Part shown: piece by piece, positions 1-7,611 of the stretch
Layout: every line of letters starts with the position of its first letter
Position numbering within the stretch: the first letter of the stretch is position 1
Assembly (NCBI GenBank): GCA_965652145.1
Contig: CBFGTV010000050.1
Span: 1 to 25,370, forward strand
Origin: CBFGTV01 sp965652145
Lineage (GTDB): Bacteria > Bacillota > Clostridia > Peptostreptococcales > Natronincolaceae
Length of the DNA: 25,370 nucleotides
Direction of reading: 5' to 3'
Made by a program: the position numbers and the translations under genes
Notes under the pieces: generated by a model
What the model was told of the DNA's origin: nothing
Database searches by the model: none
Seen by the model: only the letters and a program-made list of their open reading frames with translations

Positions 1-5
1 GATAA

Positions 6-70
6 AAAGCCCCTATATTTCGTTACTGCAAGGCTTTTTACCATCCTTGCTCCACAAATATAGGGGCTTT
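6..70 (-). terminator. Intrinsic terminator of the repeat lipoprotein gene
   Basis: A perfect 15-bp inverted repeat (6-20 and 56-70) encloses a second small hairpin (28-33 with 45-50). Read on the minus strand it ends in a run of T just below position 6. It lies about 50 nt past the stop of the minus-strand gene at 118, so it probably ends that transcript. The long nested loop is unusual for a simple terminator. Confidence 0.75.
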
Positions 71-117
71 CATCAGTAAATATTTATTTTAGAGATTTTC
101 CGCCTTGTTCAATAGAA

Positions 118-1245
118 CTATTGAGCGTTAGTATAGGCCTCAGCAACTGCTGCAATATAGTCTTGAACAGAAATGGTTACAGATGAAGTTAATTCTGCTA
201 CATCGGGTACTGCAGGATGAGATTCGTCCTTAGCTTTTACCTTCATGCCTTTAATTTCATCAGCGGTTTTACCAACCATCCAGTCTTCAAGGGCCTCGAT
301 TTGCTCGAACCATTCCTTGCCAATACCGGAAACACCCTTCATACCATATTCGTTGCCCAGTTCCTTCTTAGTTTTATATTCTGCTGCCTTGTCAGAGGTT
401 ACTTTACCTTCGGCATCGAAATTAACCTTAATTTGAGCATTATCAATTAATGTACCGACAACAACGCCATTTTCATCAAAGGCTGTTGCAGCCATAACGG
501 TATCTACCTGGGCCATCGGTAAGGTTTCCTTACCATCTACAAGGCTGTAATCCTTTGACTTGCCAATAGAAACAGTGTGACCTAAGCCTAGCTTAGCGGC
601 TCCCTCAACTGCTACGGTATTTTGAGAGGCCTTTTCCAGAGCAGCAATGTAATCTTGAACGGTAATGGTTACAGATGAGGTTAATTCAGGTACATCGGGT
701 ACTGCAGGATGAGATTCATCCCGGGCTGTTACCTTCATGGCCTTAATTTCATCAACGGTTTTACCAACCATCCAATCTTCCAAGGCTTCGATTTGCTCGA
801 ACCATTCCTTGCCAATGCCGGAAATACCCTTCATACCATATTCGTCGCCCAGTTCCTTCTTGGTTTTGTATTCTGCTGCCTTGTCAGAAGTTACCTTCAT
901 GTCCTTGTCAAAATTCACCTTGGTTTGGGCTGTGTCAAAGGAAACAGCCACAACTTTACCGTCCTTGTCAAAGGTAGCGGCTGCAATAACGGTGTCTACC
1001 TGTCCTACAGCTAGGGTTTCCTTTCCATCTGCTGAAACATTGTAATCTTTAGATTTCCCAATTGATGTAACTGATCCCAGGCCCAGGGCAACGGCTCCAT
1101 CACCTTTAACTTCGTCATCAGGTGTGGTAGTAGACCCCTGCTCTTCGGGTTCCTGTTCTGGGGCTGAGGTATTGTTTGGTGTACAGCCCATAACCATTGT
1201 TGAAACTAAACAGATTGTTAATAAAATCATTAATAGTTTTTTCAA
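118..1245 (-). CDS. Lipoprotein with two tandem FMN_bind-like repeats
   Basis: This 375-residue protein starts with a lipoprotein signal peptide: Lys-rich N-terminus, hydrophobic stretch, and a VMGC lipobox with Cys21. An acidic, Pro/Thr-rich linker follows (about 22-50). Two near-identical domains of about 164 residues come next (about 51-213 and 215-373). Each begins LGLG..SIGKSKDY and ends in LTSSVTI-V-QDYIAA. That end matches the place where FMN_bind domains carry the SGAT flavin-attachment motif, but here it reads SSVT in both copies, so covalent FMN is doubtful. The start is TTG at 1245, chosen because AGGGGGG sits 6 nt upstream; the next ATG (residue 6) would lie too far from it. The gene stands alone, with an extended -10 promoter upstream and a terminator behind. 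Role unknown; a surface electron-transfer or flavin-binding lipoprotein is inference only. Confidence 0.7.
   Translation of the reverse strand: MKKLLMILLTICLVSTMVMGCTPNNTSAPEQEPEEQGSTTTPDDEVKGDGAVALGLGSVTSIGKSKDYNVSADGKETLAVGQVDTVIAAATFDKDGKVVAVSFDTAQTKVNFDKDMKVTSDKAAEYKTKKELGDEYGMKGISGIGKEWFEQIEALEDWMVGKTVDEIKAMKVTARDESHPAVPDVPELTSSVTITVQDYIAALEKASQNTVAVEGAAKLGLGHTVSIGKSKDYSLVDGKETLPMAQVDTVMAATAFDENGVVVGTLIDNAQIKVNFDAEGKVTSDKAAEYKTKKELGNEYGMKGVSGIGKEWFEQIEALEDWMVGKTADEIKGMKVKAKDESHPAVPDVAELTSSVTISVQDYIAAVAEAYTNAQ
133..1107 (-). repeat. Internal tandem duplication of about 0.49 kb
   Basis: Segments 133-612 and 625-1107 are direct copies offset by 492 bases. The offset becomes 495 at one end because one copy has one more codon. 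In a 140-base sample (265-404 against 757-896) I count about 11 mismatches. The duplication is therefore visible at the DNA level and is either recent or maintained by gene conversion. Confidence 0.85.
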
Positions 1246-1295
1246 AATAATCCCCCCTAATAAATAAATAATTAAAAATAAACATCAACAAAGAC

Positions 1296-1324
1296 ATCAT
1301 ACCATAGCGTTAAAAAAATAACAA
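1296..1324 (-). promoter_or_regulatory. Promoter with extended -10 for the repeat lipoprotein
   Basis: On the minus strand, TTGTTA (1324-1319) is followed after 17 bases by TATGAT (1301-1296), preceded by TGG, which is an extended -10 element. The leader to the TTG start is about 45 nt. Confidence 0.55.
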
Positions 1325-1508
1325 CACTTATTATTATTAAATTAATTTCATAAAACTCCGTAGCATTTCAATCAATTAAAATACAATAGAATTTCATATG
1401 AAATCATACCTTTTTTACCATTATTTGATTATAATGGGATTTATAAGTTTGACATCGAAAAACATTGAATAAATAAAGATAGATGCCCTGGTTGAAATAA
1501 GTAAAATT

Positions 1509-1517
1509 TGGTATAAT
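1509..1517 (+). promoter_or_regulatory. Extended -10 promoter of glyoxalase gene
   Basis: TGG-TATAAT at 1509-1517 is a consensus extended -10 element about 30 nt upstream of the gene. The -35 region at the proper distance is weak; a TTGAAA at 1492 is too close (14 bp). The extended -10 is therefore the likely main contact. Confidence 0.5.
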
Positions 1518-1548
1518 ATAAGATACAATTATCAAGAGGAGGGATGAT

Positions 1549-1926
1549 ATGAAGTTATTACATACCTGTATTCGGGTAATGGATTTAGAAAAGTCTTTGA
1601 AATTTTATCAGGAGGCCTTGGGCCTTAAGGAAACAAGGAGAAAGGATTTTCCAGAGGACAAATTTACATTGGTTTACCTTAGTGATGATTCTGGTAATTA
1701 TGAAATTGAGCTTACCTACAATTATAACCCTGAAAAGCCCTATGAAATCGGAAATGGATTTAGTCATATAGCAGTAGAGGCTGAGGATCTTGAGGCTTCC
1801 CGAGAAAGACATATGGCCATGGGATATAAGGTGACGAAGCTAATGGGTTTGCCGGGTAGCCCACCAAGGTATTATTTCGTTACTGACCCAGATGGTTATG
1901 ATGTCGAAGTAATTCGGGCTAATTAA
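1549..1926 (+). CDS. gloA: Glyoxalase I (lactoylglutathione lyase), VOC family
   Basis: The 125-residue protein aligns along its length with bacterial glyoxalase I, which isomerises the hemithioacetal of methylglyoxal and a thiol as part of methylglyoxal detoxification in the cytoplasm. It opens MKLLHTCIRVMDLEKS, has IELTYN in the middle and ends DPDGYDVEVI. The four metal ligands of the E. coli Ni enzyme can be placed at H5, E54, H73 and E120. The length is that of a single two-module VOC protein that works as a dimer. The start ATG is preceded by AGAGGAGGG at good spacing. It is monocistronic, with its own promoter and terminator. Low-GC anaerobes often lack glutathione, so the natural thiol may be another one; other VOC activities are possible but less likely with all four ligands present. 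Confidence 0.85.
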   Translation: MKLLHTCIRVMDLEKSLKFYQEALGLKETRRKDFPEDKFTLVYLSDDSGNYEIELTYNYNPEKPYEIGNGFSHIAVEAEDLEASRERHMAMGYKVTKLMGLPGSPPRYYFVTDPDGYDVEVIRAN

Positions 1927-1944
1927 TAGGTTCATTGAACAGAT

Positions 1945-1979
1945 AAGGATGATGTGTTGACCTGCATCATCCTTTTTTT
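1945..1979 (+). terminator. Intrinsic terminator after gloA
   Basis: A 10-bp perfect stem (1945-1954 with 1965-1974) is followed by a run of seven T. Confidence 0.9.
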
Positions 1980-2084
1980 ATAGGGAAGTTCTCACTTAAA
2001 ATAATTAGATTAAAGATGGGATTTTCCATATATTAGGTTATAACAAAGCTATTCCTTAATCTTTCAAAAAAGAATTTGTTCAAG

Positions 2085-2663
2085 TTAAAGAATTGATTTG
2101 ACCAACCGAGCTACGTAGGAATCCAGGTGGGCTACCAGGTCGTAGCTGCCGTTATTCAGACACCAATGATATACGACTCCCCGAACTGCAATAAATAAAT
2201 AATCCACCATCTCTTCAGCTGACATATCCGTTGGGATTTCATTTTTACTTTGACCTTCAACCAATATGTTTTTCAATACAGCCTGCATGTGTCTTCCTTT
2301 TGTGATAAATAAATTATTTTGAACATTGTATAATTGCTTGACAAAATCAATGCCCCGGCTCACATTATATTCCCCATAGTAATGGAAATAGCTTATTATT
2401 TTGTCAACAGTGGTACCTGAAGGAATTTTTTTTGCTACTACCTCGATAAAATAGTCGTCGGCCAATTTAAAAATTTCATCCAGAATAGCATTTTTGGAAG
2501 GAAAGCAATTATAAAAGGAGCCGATAGACACCCCTGCCTCCCGGCAGATCTCTGCCACCGTGATATTATGAAAGCCCTTTTTTTCAATTAGTTCTATCGC
2601 CTTACGGTAAATTTTACGCTGGGTATTCAAAGATTGCAATTTTCTCTTTGTCAGCTTCTCCAT
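2085..2663 (-). CDS. TetR/AcrR family transcriptional regulator
   Basis: This 192-residue protein has a TetR-type N-terminal helix-turn-helix at about residues 33-54 (ITVAEICREAGVSIGSFY followed by FPSKNAIL). A helical C-terminal ligand and dimer domain follows that I cannot assign to a ligand class. Its gene is divergent from the flavoprotein reductase gene at 2907, and the 240-bp gap holds promoters for both and a perfect 12-bp palindrome. The simplest reading is a local repressor of itself and the reductase, but this is inference from layout. The ATG at 2663 has a G-rich ribosome binding site (GGGGGCGG) about 7 nt upstream. Confidence 0.85.
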   Translation of the reverse strand: MEKLTKRKLQSLNTQRKIYRKAIELIEKKGFHNITVAEICREAGVSIGSFYNCFPSKNAILDEIFKLADDYFIEVVAKKIPSGTTVDKIISYFHYYGEYNVSRGIDFVKQLYNVQNNLFITKGRHMQAVLKNILVEGQSKNEIPTDMSAEEMVDYLFIAVRGVVYHWCLNNGSYDLVAHLDSYVARLVKSIL

Positions 2664-2696
2664 TAATTTCCGCCCCCAACAATTTTTAATAGATAA

Positions 2697-2732
2697 ATTA
2701 TACTAAATTCAAAATCAAAAGTAAAATTTTAC
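2697..2732 (-). promoter_or_regulatory. tetR promoter overlapping a 12-bp palindrome
   Basis: On the minus strand TATAAT (2702-2697) lies 17 bases from TTTACT (2725-2720). The -35 element overlaps the perfect palindrome GTAAAATTTTAC at 2721-2732. A dimeric repressor bound there would block this promoter, so it is a candidate operator. Confidence 0.45.
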
Positions 2733-2763
2733 CCCTAAAATAGACAATTTCTGAATATGATTG

Positions 2764-2792
2764 TTGACAAAATATTAACCACAAGTTAGAAT
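2764..2792 (+). promoter_or_regulatory. Sigma-A promoter of the flavoprotein reductase gene
   Basis: TTGACA (2764-2769), a 17-bp spacer and TAGAAT (2787-2792) form a near-consensus promoter about 115 nt upstream of the chosen start. Confidence 0.75.
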
Positions 2793-2906
2793 GAAGGTAT
2801 TCGGTGAATCCATTCTATGAAATTTATAGCCTTATTATAACAGTGGGAGGTTATGGCAATTTATAGTTGGTTTCACTGGAAAAAAGGTAGACTAGGAGGA
2901 GAAGGA

Positions 2907-4709
2907 ATGAAGCTTAAGAAAAAATTCAAAGGGATGATTTGCTTTGTTCTGGCTGTATTTATGGTGCTTTTAACGGTGGCATGCCAGGCAAAGCCGGCAG
3001 AAACTGAACTAGAGGCGATGTTTAAGGCAGGTACATATACTGCCACTGCTGCAGGTCATAATGGTGATTTAAAGGTAGAGGTAACTGTAGACGATACAAG
3101 CATTAAAGAGGTTAAAATACTTGAGCACAATGAAAGCCCCAGTATTTCAGACCCTGCCATCGAAAGAATTCCTAAGGCCATTGTAGATGGACAAACCCTT
3201 GCTGTAGATGCAATTTCTGGAGCAACAGTAACCAGCGAAGCCATTATTGCTGCTGTTACCGAGGCCCTTAAGGAGGCAGGGGCAGATATCGATGCCTTGA
3301 ATATCAAAAAAGATAACAAGGAAGCCAGGGGTGAAGCTGTAGAATATACCACCGATGTAGTTGTGATAGGTGGTGGAGGAGCCGGCCTTGCAGCAGCAGT
3401 ATCGGCCCATCAAAATGGTGCTGAAGTTATATTAATTGAAAAAATGCCCAGACTTGGTGGGAACACGATTCTTTCAGGAGGCGCCTATAATGCTGTAGAC
3501 CCAGACAGGCAAAAAGCCCAGGGAATTGAAGACTCCGTCGATAAGCATTATACTCAAACCTACGAAGGCGGAGACAAGCTTGGTAATCCTGAATTGATTG
3601 AAACCTTTGTGGAAAATGCCTACCCGGCCCTACAATGGCTAGAGGAGCTGGGAATGAAGTTTAAGGACGAAGTGTTTACTGTATTGGGGGCACTGTGGCC
3701 CAGGTCCCATAAGCCCGTAGATCCATTGGGAACAGGTTTTATTAATACCTATGTAAATTATATTGAAGCCAATGAAGGGGTAGAAATACTCCTTGATACC
3801 GAAGCAACAGAACTAATTATTGAAGATGGCCGGGTGGTAGGTGTAAAGGCCAATGGATTAAATGGTGAGGTGGTTTTAAAGGCCAATAACGGTGTTGTTA
3901 TGGCAGCGGGTGGCTTTGGGGCCAATGTAGCCATGAGGGATCAATACAACAAAAATTGGCCTTCCTTAACCAATATTAAAACCACCAATCATCCCGGAGC
4001 CACCGGCGATGGTCTTGTAATGGCCGAAAAGGCAGGAGCCAGCTTAATTGGATTGGAAAATATTCAGCTATTACCCATGGGAGATCCACAAACAGGAAGC
4101 CTCAGCGGGAACATAGAGCAGGGGGTTGAAAATAGAATCTTCGTCAATAAAGCTGGTAAGCGGTTTGTAGACGAAGGGGCCAGAAGAGATGTTATGACCA
4201 GTGCCCTGTTCCAACAGGAAGATGCTTTGATGTGGGTAATTCTTGACAAACATTCCTACCCCACAGGAGATACAAAAAATAATTTTAATGAAACCATAGA
4301 TGAATTAATTGAGCAGGGAAGGGCCTTTAAGGGAGATACCCTGGAGGAATTGGCAGAGCAAATTGGTGTGAATCCAGACAATTTAGTAAAGGCAGTAGAA
4401 GAATTTAATCAGGCAGTAGAAACCGGCGGCCCCGATGCCTTTGGCAGAACTCTATTTGCTGATAAAATCGATACAGCACCCTTCTATGCAGGAGCAAGGA
4501 AGCCTACTGTTCACCATACCATGGGTGGAATTGAAATTAATACCAGTGCCCAGGTTTTGGATACCAATGGAAAGGTGATTCCTGGATTATACGCAGCGGG
4601 TGAAGTAACTGGCGGAATTCATGGTAGTAATCGTTTAGGCGGCAATGCCTTGGCAGATATTACCGTATTCGGCAGAATAGCAGGAGAAAGCGCTGCATTG
4701 AAAAAATAG
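2907..4709 (+). CDS. Lipoprotein flavoprotein reductase, fumarate-reductase/flavocytochrome c family, with FMN_bind domain
   Basis: This 600-residue secreted lipoprotein has a Lys-rich start, a hydrophobic segment and an LTVAC lipobox (Cys26). An FMN_bind domain (about 40-125) carries DAISGATVTS; Thr107 fits the site that ApbE-type transferases flavinylate. A FAD_binding_2 domain follows (about 150-595) with the GGGGAG dinucleotide-binding loop (155-160) and GSNRLGGNAL near the end. Candidate fumarate-reductase-type active-site residues are H362, R426/R427, H536/H537 and R576. There is no haem motif, so electrons probably arrive through flavins, as in the extracellular fumarate reductase of Listeria. 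The acceptor may be fumarate, urocanate or another enoate. I chose ATG 2907 because it has AGGAGGAGAAGG upstream and gives a clean signal peptide; ATG 2853, also with a ribosome binding site, would add 18 residues. Confidence 0.85.
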   Translation: MKLKKKFKGMICFVLAVFMVLLTVACQAKPAETELEAMFKAGTYTATAAGHNGDLKVEVTVDDTSIKEVKILEHNESPSISDPAIERIPKAIVDGQTLAVDAISGATVTSEAIIAAVTEALKEAGADIDALNIKKDNKEARGEAVEYTTDVVVIGGGGAGLAAAVSAHQNGAEVILIEKMPRLGGNTILSGGAYNAVDPDRQKAQGIEDSVDKHYTQTYEGGDKLGNPELIETFVENAYPALQWLEELGMKFKDEVFTVLGALWPRSHKPVDPLGTGFINTYVNYIEANEGVEILLDTEATELIIEDGRVVGVKANGLNGEVVLKANNGVVMAAGGFGANVAMRDQYNKNWPSLTNIKTTNHPGATGDGLVMAEKAGASLIGLENIQLLPMGDPQTGSLSGNIEQGVENRIFVNKAGKRFVDEGARRDVMTSALFQQEDALMWVILDKHSYPTGDTKNNFNETIDELIEQGRAFKGDTLEELAEQIGVNPDNLVKAVEEFNQAVETGGPDAFGRTLFADKIDTAPFYAGARKPTVHHTMGGIEINTSAQVLDTNGKVIPGLYAAGEVTGGIHGSNRLGGNALADITVFGRIAGESAALKK

Positions 4710-4742
4710 CAAATTATCCTCCCCCTTATTTGATATATAGAA

Positions 4743-4783
4743 GAGCCAGGGTTTGATCCTTTCGATCAAACCCTGGTTCTTTC
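4743..4783 (+). terminator. Hairpin terminator after the reductase gene
   Basis: A 16-bp stem with one G-T pair (4743-4758 with 4764-4779) and a 5-nt loop is followed by a modest TTCTTTCT tract. The stem is strong but the T run is interrupted. Confidence 0.7.
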
Positions 4784-4804
4784 TGCTATTTTTACATTTT
4801 TATG

Positions 4805-4833
4805 TTGACAATGGCTTGGTTAAAGTATAAAAT
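4805..4833 (+). promoter_or_regulatory. Promoter of aspartate kinase gene
   Basis: TTGACA (4805-4810) and TAAAAT (4828-4833) are 17 bp apart. The leader of about 110 nt shows no lysine riboswitch features. Confidence 0.7.
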
Positions 4834-4946
4834 TGATAGAAATATTTTAACAAATTGTAATATTTACTTCTATAAAGCACAAGGATACGATGCAAAAGCA
4901 GGTGGTTTAATTTAAAGTCATAATATAGATCATGGGGGAATCATTA

Positions 4947-6275
4947 ATGGATCAAGATATAGTTGTCGCAAAATTTGGGGGAAGCTCCCTGGCCGATAGC
5001 CATCAGATTTTAAAGGTAAGGGACATTATACTGGCTAATAAAAACAGAAGATATATTGTTCCCTCTGCTCCGGGCAAGGGCCAGGGCAAAGATCAAAAAG
5101 TGACAGACCTTTTATATCAATGTTATCAAAATTGGTTGCAGGGAAGCTCAATTGAGGAGCCCTTTGGAATCATCAAGAGAAGATTTAAGGATATTTGTCT
5201 TGAACTAAATTTATCACTGGAAATTGACGAAGCCTTAAATAAGATAAGAGAACAAATTCTATCGGGCGCTTCTTTAGATTATACCGTCAGCCGGGGAGAA
5301 TATTTAAGTGGTTTAATCCTGGCTTCCCTATTAAACTATGATTTCGTTGATGCATCAGAATTGGTTGTCTTTAATAGACAACGCAGGTTTGAGCCGGAAA
5401 TTACGCAGCAGATGATCAAGGATAAATTAAAATCTGTTAGTAAGGCTGTAATACCAGGGTTTTATGGTTCAATTGAGGGAAAATCAGAAGAAATCGTTGT
5501 TTTTTCAAGGGGAGGTTCAGACGTAAGCGGTGCTGTTATTGCCCGTGGCGTTTCAGCCAGTCTTTATGAGAATTGGACAGATGTATCGGGATTTTTTGTG
5601 GCAGACCCAAGAATTATAAGTGGGGCCAGGCATATTGAAAGGATCACCTACAAGGAACTCCGAGAGCTGTCTTATATGGGGGCCTCGGTACTTCATGAGG
5701 AGGCCATATTTCCGGTTAAAAAAGAAGGAATACCTATTCAAATTAAAAATACCAATTCACCTGAAGATGCCGGTACAATCATAACCAACGATTTAACACC
5801 GATCAAGTATACTCAAACCATTACAGGAATTGCTGGCAAAAAGGATTTTACAGTTCTTGCCATTGAAAAAATGTTAATGAACTCTGAAAAGGGGTTTTTA
5901 CGCAGGCTTTTATCAATTATAGAGGAAAATGATATTTCGGCTGAACACCTGCCCTCAAGTATTGACACGGTGTCTTTGGTCATTGCCAATTCAGAGCTGG
6001 GAAACAAGCTGGAAAAGGTGATGAAGGAAATAGAAATACAATGTCAACCCGATTCTCTGGCGGCTTACCCCAATATGGCTCTCATTGCAGTGGTGGGGCG
6101 AGGAATGATTCGTACAAGGGGAATATCTGCACGGGTTTTTGGGGCCTTAGCCAGGGAAAAAATTAATGTAAGGATGATTACCCAGGGCTCCAGTGAAATG
6201 AATATTATTGTAGGTGTTGAAAATAGTGATTTTGAAAATGGTATTAGGGCCATATACAGAGAGTTTGAAAAATAG
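4947..6275 (+). CDS. lysC: Aspartate kinase (monofunctional)
   Basis: The 442-residue protein phosphorylates aspartate, the first step towards lysine, diaminopimelate, methionine and threonine. The amino-acid kinase domain covers about 1-280, with KFGGSS at 9-14, SRGGSD at 187-192 and NWTDVSGFFVADPR at 209-222. Two C-terminal ACT domains follow (about 294-350 and 378-437), the usual site of feedback control. No homoserine dehydrogenase domain is attached. The residues after the first strand (APGKGQGKDQKVTDLLY) are typical of the clostridial form. The start at 4947 is preferred because GGGGGA lies about 8 nt upstream; ATG 4932, in frame, has no ribosome binding site. The gene is single, so its partners (asd, dapA) are elsewhere. 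The inhibiting amino acid cannot be read from sequence. Confidence 0.9.
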   Translation: MDQDIVVAKFGGSSLADSHQILKVRDIILANKNRRYIVPSAPGKGQGKDQKVTDLLYQCYQNWLQGSSIEEPFGIIKRRFKDICLELNLSLEIDEALNKIREQILSGASLDYTVSRGEYLSGLILASLLNYDFVDASELVVFNRQRRFEPEITQQMIKDKLKSVSKAVIPGFYGSIEGKSEEIVVFSRGGSDVSGAVIARGVSASLYENWTDVSGFFVADPRIISGARHIERITYKELRELSYMGASVLHEEAIFPVKKEGIPIQIKNTNSPEDAGTIITNDLTPIKYTQTITGIAGKKDFTVLAIEKMLMNSEKGFLRRLLSIIEENDISAEHLPSSIDTVSLVIANSELGNKLEKVMKEIEIQCQPDSLAAYPNMALIAVVGRGMIRTRGISARVFGALAREKINVRMITQGSSEMNIIVGVENSDFENGIRAIYREFEK

Positions 6276-6313
6276 AAACAGGGTGATTCATTGAATCACC
6301 CTGTTTCTATTTT
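6274..6313. terminator. Bidirectional terminator between lysC and degV
   Basis: A perfect 17-bp stem (6274-6290 with 6292-6308) has T runs on both sides when read in either direction. It overlaps the lysC stop and the 3' end of the converging DegV gene. Confidence 0.9.
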
Positions 6314-7185
6314 TCTTCACGACCGGCGCCAAGAAAGGCAATTGCCAGCATATTAGGCCCCACATGGGAGGCAATGGTTGCAGACAACTCTGAAACAATC
6401 AGCTGCCTTGGCTTACATTCCTGCAATACATAGGATCGAAGGGTCTCTGCCTCCTCTGGAGCATTGCCATGGCCAATGATAATCGTATCGGTTTCTTCCT
6501 TCATATGCTCAAGGAATCGCTCAAATAAAAATTTAATTGATTTTTTTCTACCCCTTACATTAGTATAGGTCTTCAGTTTTCCCTCTGTATCGACAGTTAA
6601 AATTGGCTTTACATTGAGGGCTGTTCCCAGGGTGGCGGTGACGGCAGAAATACGACCTCCCTTTTTTAAATAATGAAGGTCATCTACTGCAAACCAATGA
6701 TTAGTGTTCATTTTGTTGGATTCCACCCAGGCTGCAATCTCCTGGGCAGTTTTACCTTCCCTTAGCATTTCCACTGCCTTGACAATCAAAACCCCCTGTC
6801 CAATGGAGGCCGAGGCGGTGTCAACAATGGTGATCTCTCCTCCTGGGCAATCTTCAAGAAATTGGTCTTTAGCCAGCACTGCATTATTAAAAGTCCCACT
6901 CATTCCTGATGTAAAGCCTAAATATAGAATGGCTTTTCCCTCATTATAAAGACTTTTAAATTTTTCAACAAAACGAAAGACATTGATTTGAGATGTTGAG
7001 GGGATAACCCCATTCCTCAGGGTACGGTAAAAATCGTTATGGGATAAGGTTTTTCCAAAGTCATCAAAGTATTGGAAACCATCGATTTCGACAGGCATTC
7101 CAATGATATCAATATAATCTACGTTTGCTTCTACAAAGTCTGGTGTTAAATCACAGCAAGAATCGGTCAGTATAATGGTATTCAA
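6307..7185 (-). CDS. DegV family fatty-acid-binding protein
   Basis: The 292-residue protein is full length for the DegV (EDD fold) family, which binds a fatty acid and in several Firmicutes delivers it to fatty acid kinase FakA as FakB. Family signatures are TDSCCDLTPDF at 7-17, PSTSQIN at 62-68, FTSGMSGTFNNA at 91-102, KKGGRIS at 174-180 and SHVGPN at 273-278. The start is TTG at 7185 with AGGAGG six nt upstream; no better start is near. It is monocistronic here and no fakA is visible, so the role in phospholipid synthesis from exogenous fatty acids is inferred from the family. Confidence 0.88.
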   Translation of the reverse strand: MNTIILTDSCCDLTPDFVEANVDYIDIIGMPVEIDGFQYFDDFGKTLSHNDFYRTLRNGVIPSTSQINVFRFVEKFKSLYNEGKAILYLGFTSGMSGTFNNAVLAKDQFLEDCPGGEITIVDTASASIGQGVLIVKAVEMLREGKTAQEIAAWVESNKMNTNHWFAVDDLHYLKKGGRISAVTATLGTALNVKPILTVDTEGKLKTYTNVRGRKKSIKFLFERFLEHMKEETDTIIIGHGNAPEEAETLRSYVLQECKPRQLIVSELSATIASHVGPNMLAIAFLGAGREEK

Positions 7186-7337
7186 AGTGTGTCCTCCTTT
7201 TGCCCGAGTATTATGTATTTCAGAAAAATGAGTGTTTGTCTTCTTAAAGCCCAGTATTCAGTATAAGAGGGCGAGGCTGGAATATTGGATGATCGACCTT
7301 TAATAACAAGAGAACTGGATAAAAAATAAAAGGTTTT

Positions 7338-7389
7338 AGTCTATATTAATATCTATTAAATATCATAACATTGATAGACTTTTTTTTCT
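7338..7389 (+). terminator. Orphan hairpin plus T run
   Basis: AGTCTAT (7338-7344) pairs with ATAGACT (7374-7380) across a long AT-rich loop and is followed by a run of T. It resembles a weak terminator but has no gene upstream on the plus strand. Confidence 0.35.
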
Positions 7390-7542
7390 ATGGGATGAGG
7401 CACAAAATTATTAAATTTTATATAGACTTTTTGCCATTGTAAAACGTATTATAGTTGACAGCAAAAAACGAGAAAAATCGAAGGACTTCTTGCCAGATAG
7501 ACAGGAAAATACAAAATTTACAAAAACTCTATAGAAAGGCTA

Positions 7543-7571
7543 TTGACATATGACAATGTGTCACATAGAAT
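7543..7571 (+). promoter_or_regulatory. Promoter with inverted repeat in the spacer
   Basis: TTGACA (7543-7548), 17 bp, then TAGAAT (7566-7571). Within the spacer TGACA (7551-7555) and TGTCA (7559-7563) form a short dyad, a good position for a repressor, most simply the TetR protein encoded just downstream. Confidence 0.65.
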
Positions 7572-7611
7572 TAATTATACCTAATTTTCGTTTTTGATTG
7601 GAGGAGCAGCA

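Larger units (their letters stand above)
7186..7611. other. 425-bp divergent intergenic region
   Basis: This AT-rich gap separates the DegV gene from the TetR gene. It holds a hairpin with a long T run at 7338-7389 (listed separately), two nearby copies of ATAGACTTTTT (7374 and about 7422), and the TetR promoter at 7543-7571. I saw no coding potential. Confidence 0.6.

Noticed and set aside
133..1107. Tandem repeat as a mobile element or CRISPR
   Set aside because: The two copies are in-frame coding domains without terminal repeats or spacers.
1118..1300. Small minus-strand frame over the promoter of the repeat lipoprotein
   Set aside because: It overlaps the lipoprotein start in another frame, lacks a ribosome binding site and reads like noise.
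2853..2906. Upstream in-frame ATG of the flavoprotein reductase with GGGAGG before it
   Set aside because: It would put 18 polar and aromatic residues in front of a clear lipoprotein signal peptide; ATG 2907 has a better ribosome binding site. It could still be a minor start.
4710..4946. Lysine riboswitch in front of aspartate kinase
   Set aside because: Only about 110 nt of leader follow the promoter and none of the conserved lysine-riboswitch helices can be seen.
7594..7611. Upstream TTG start of the activase-linked TetR gene
   Set aside because: It would place the ribosome binding site GGAGGAG inside the gene.
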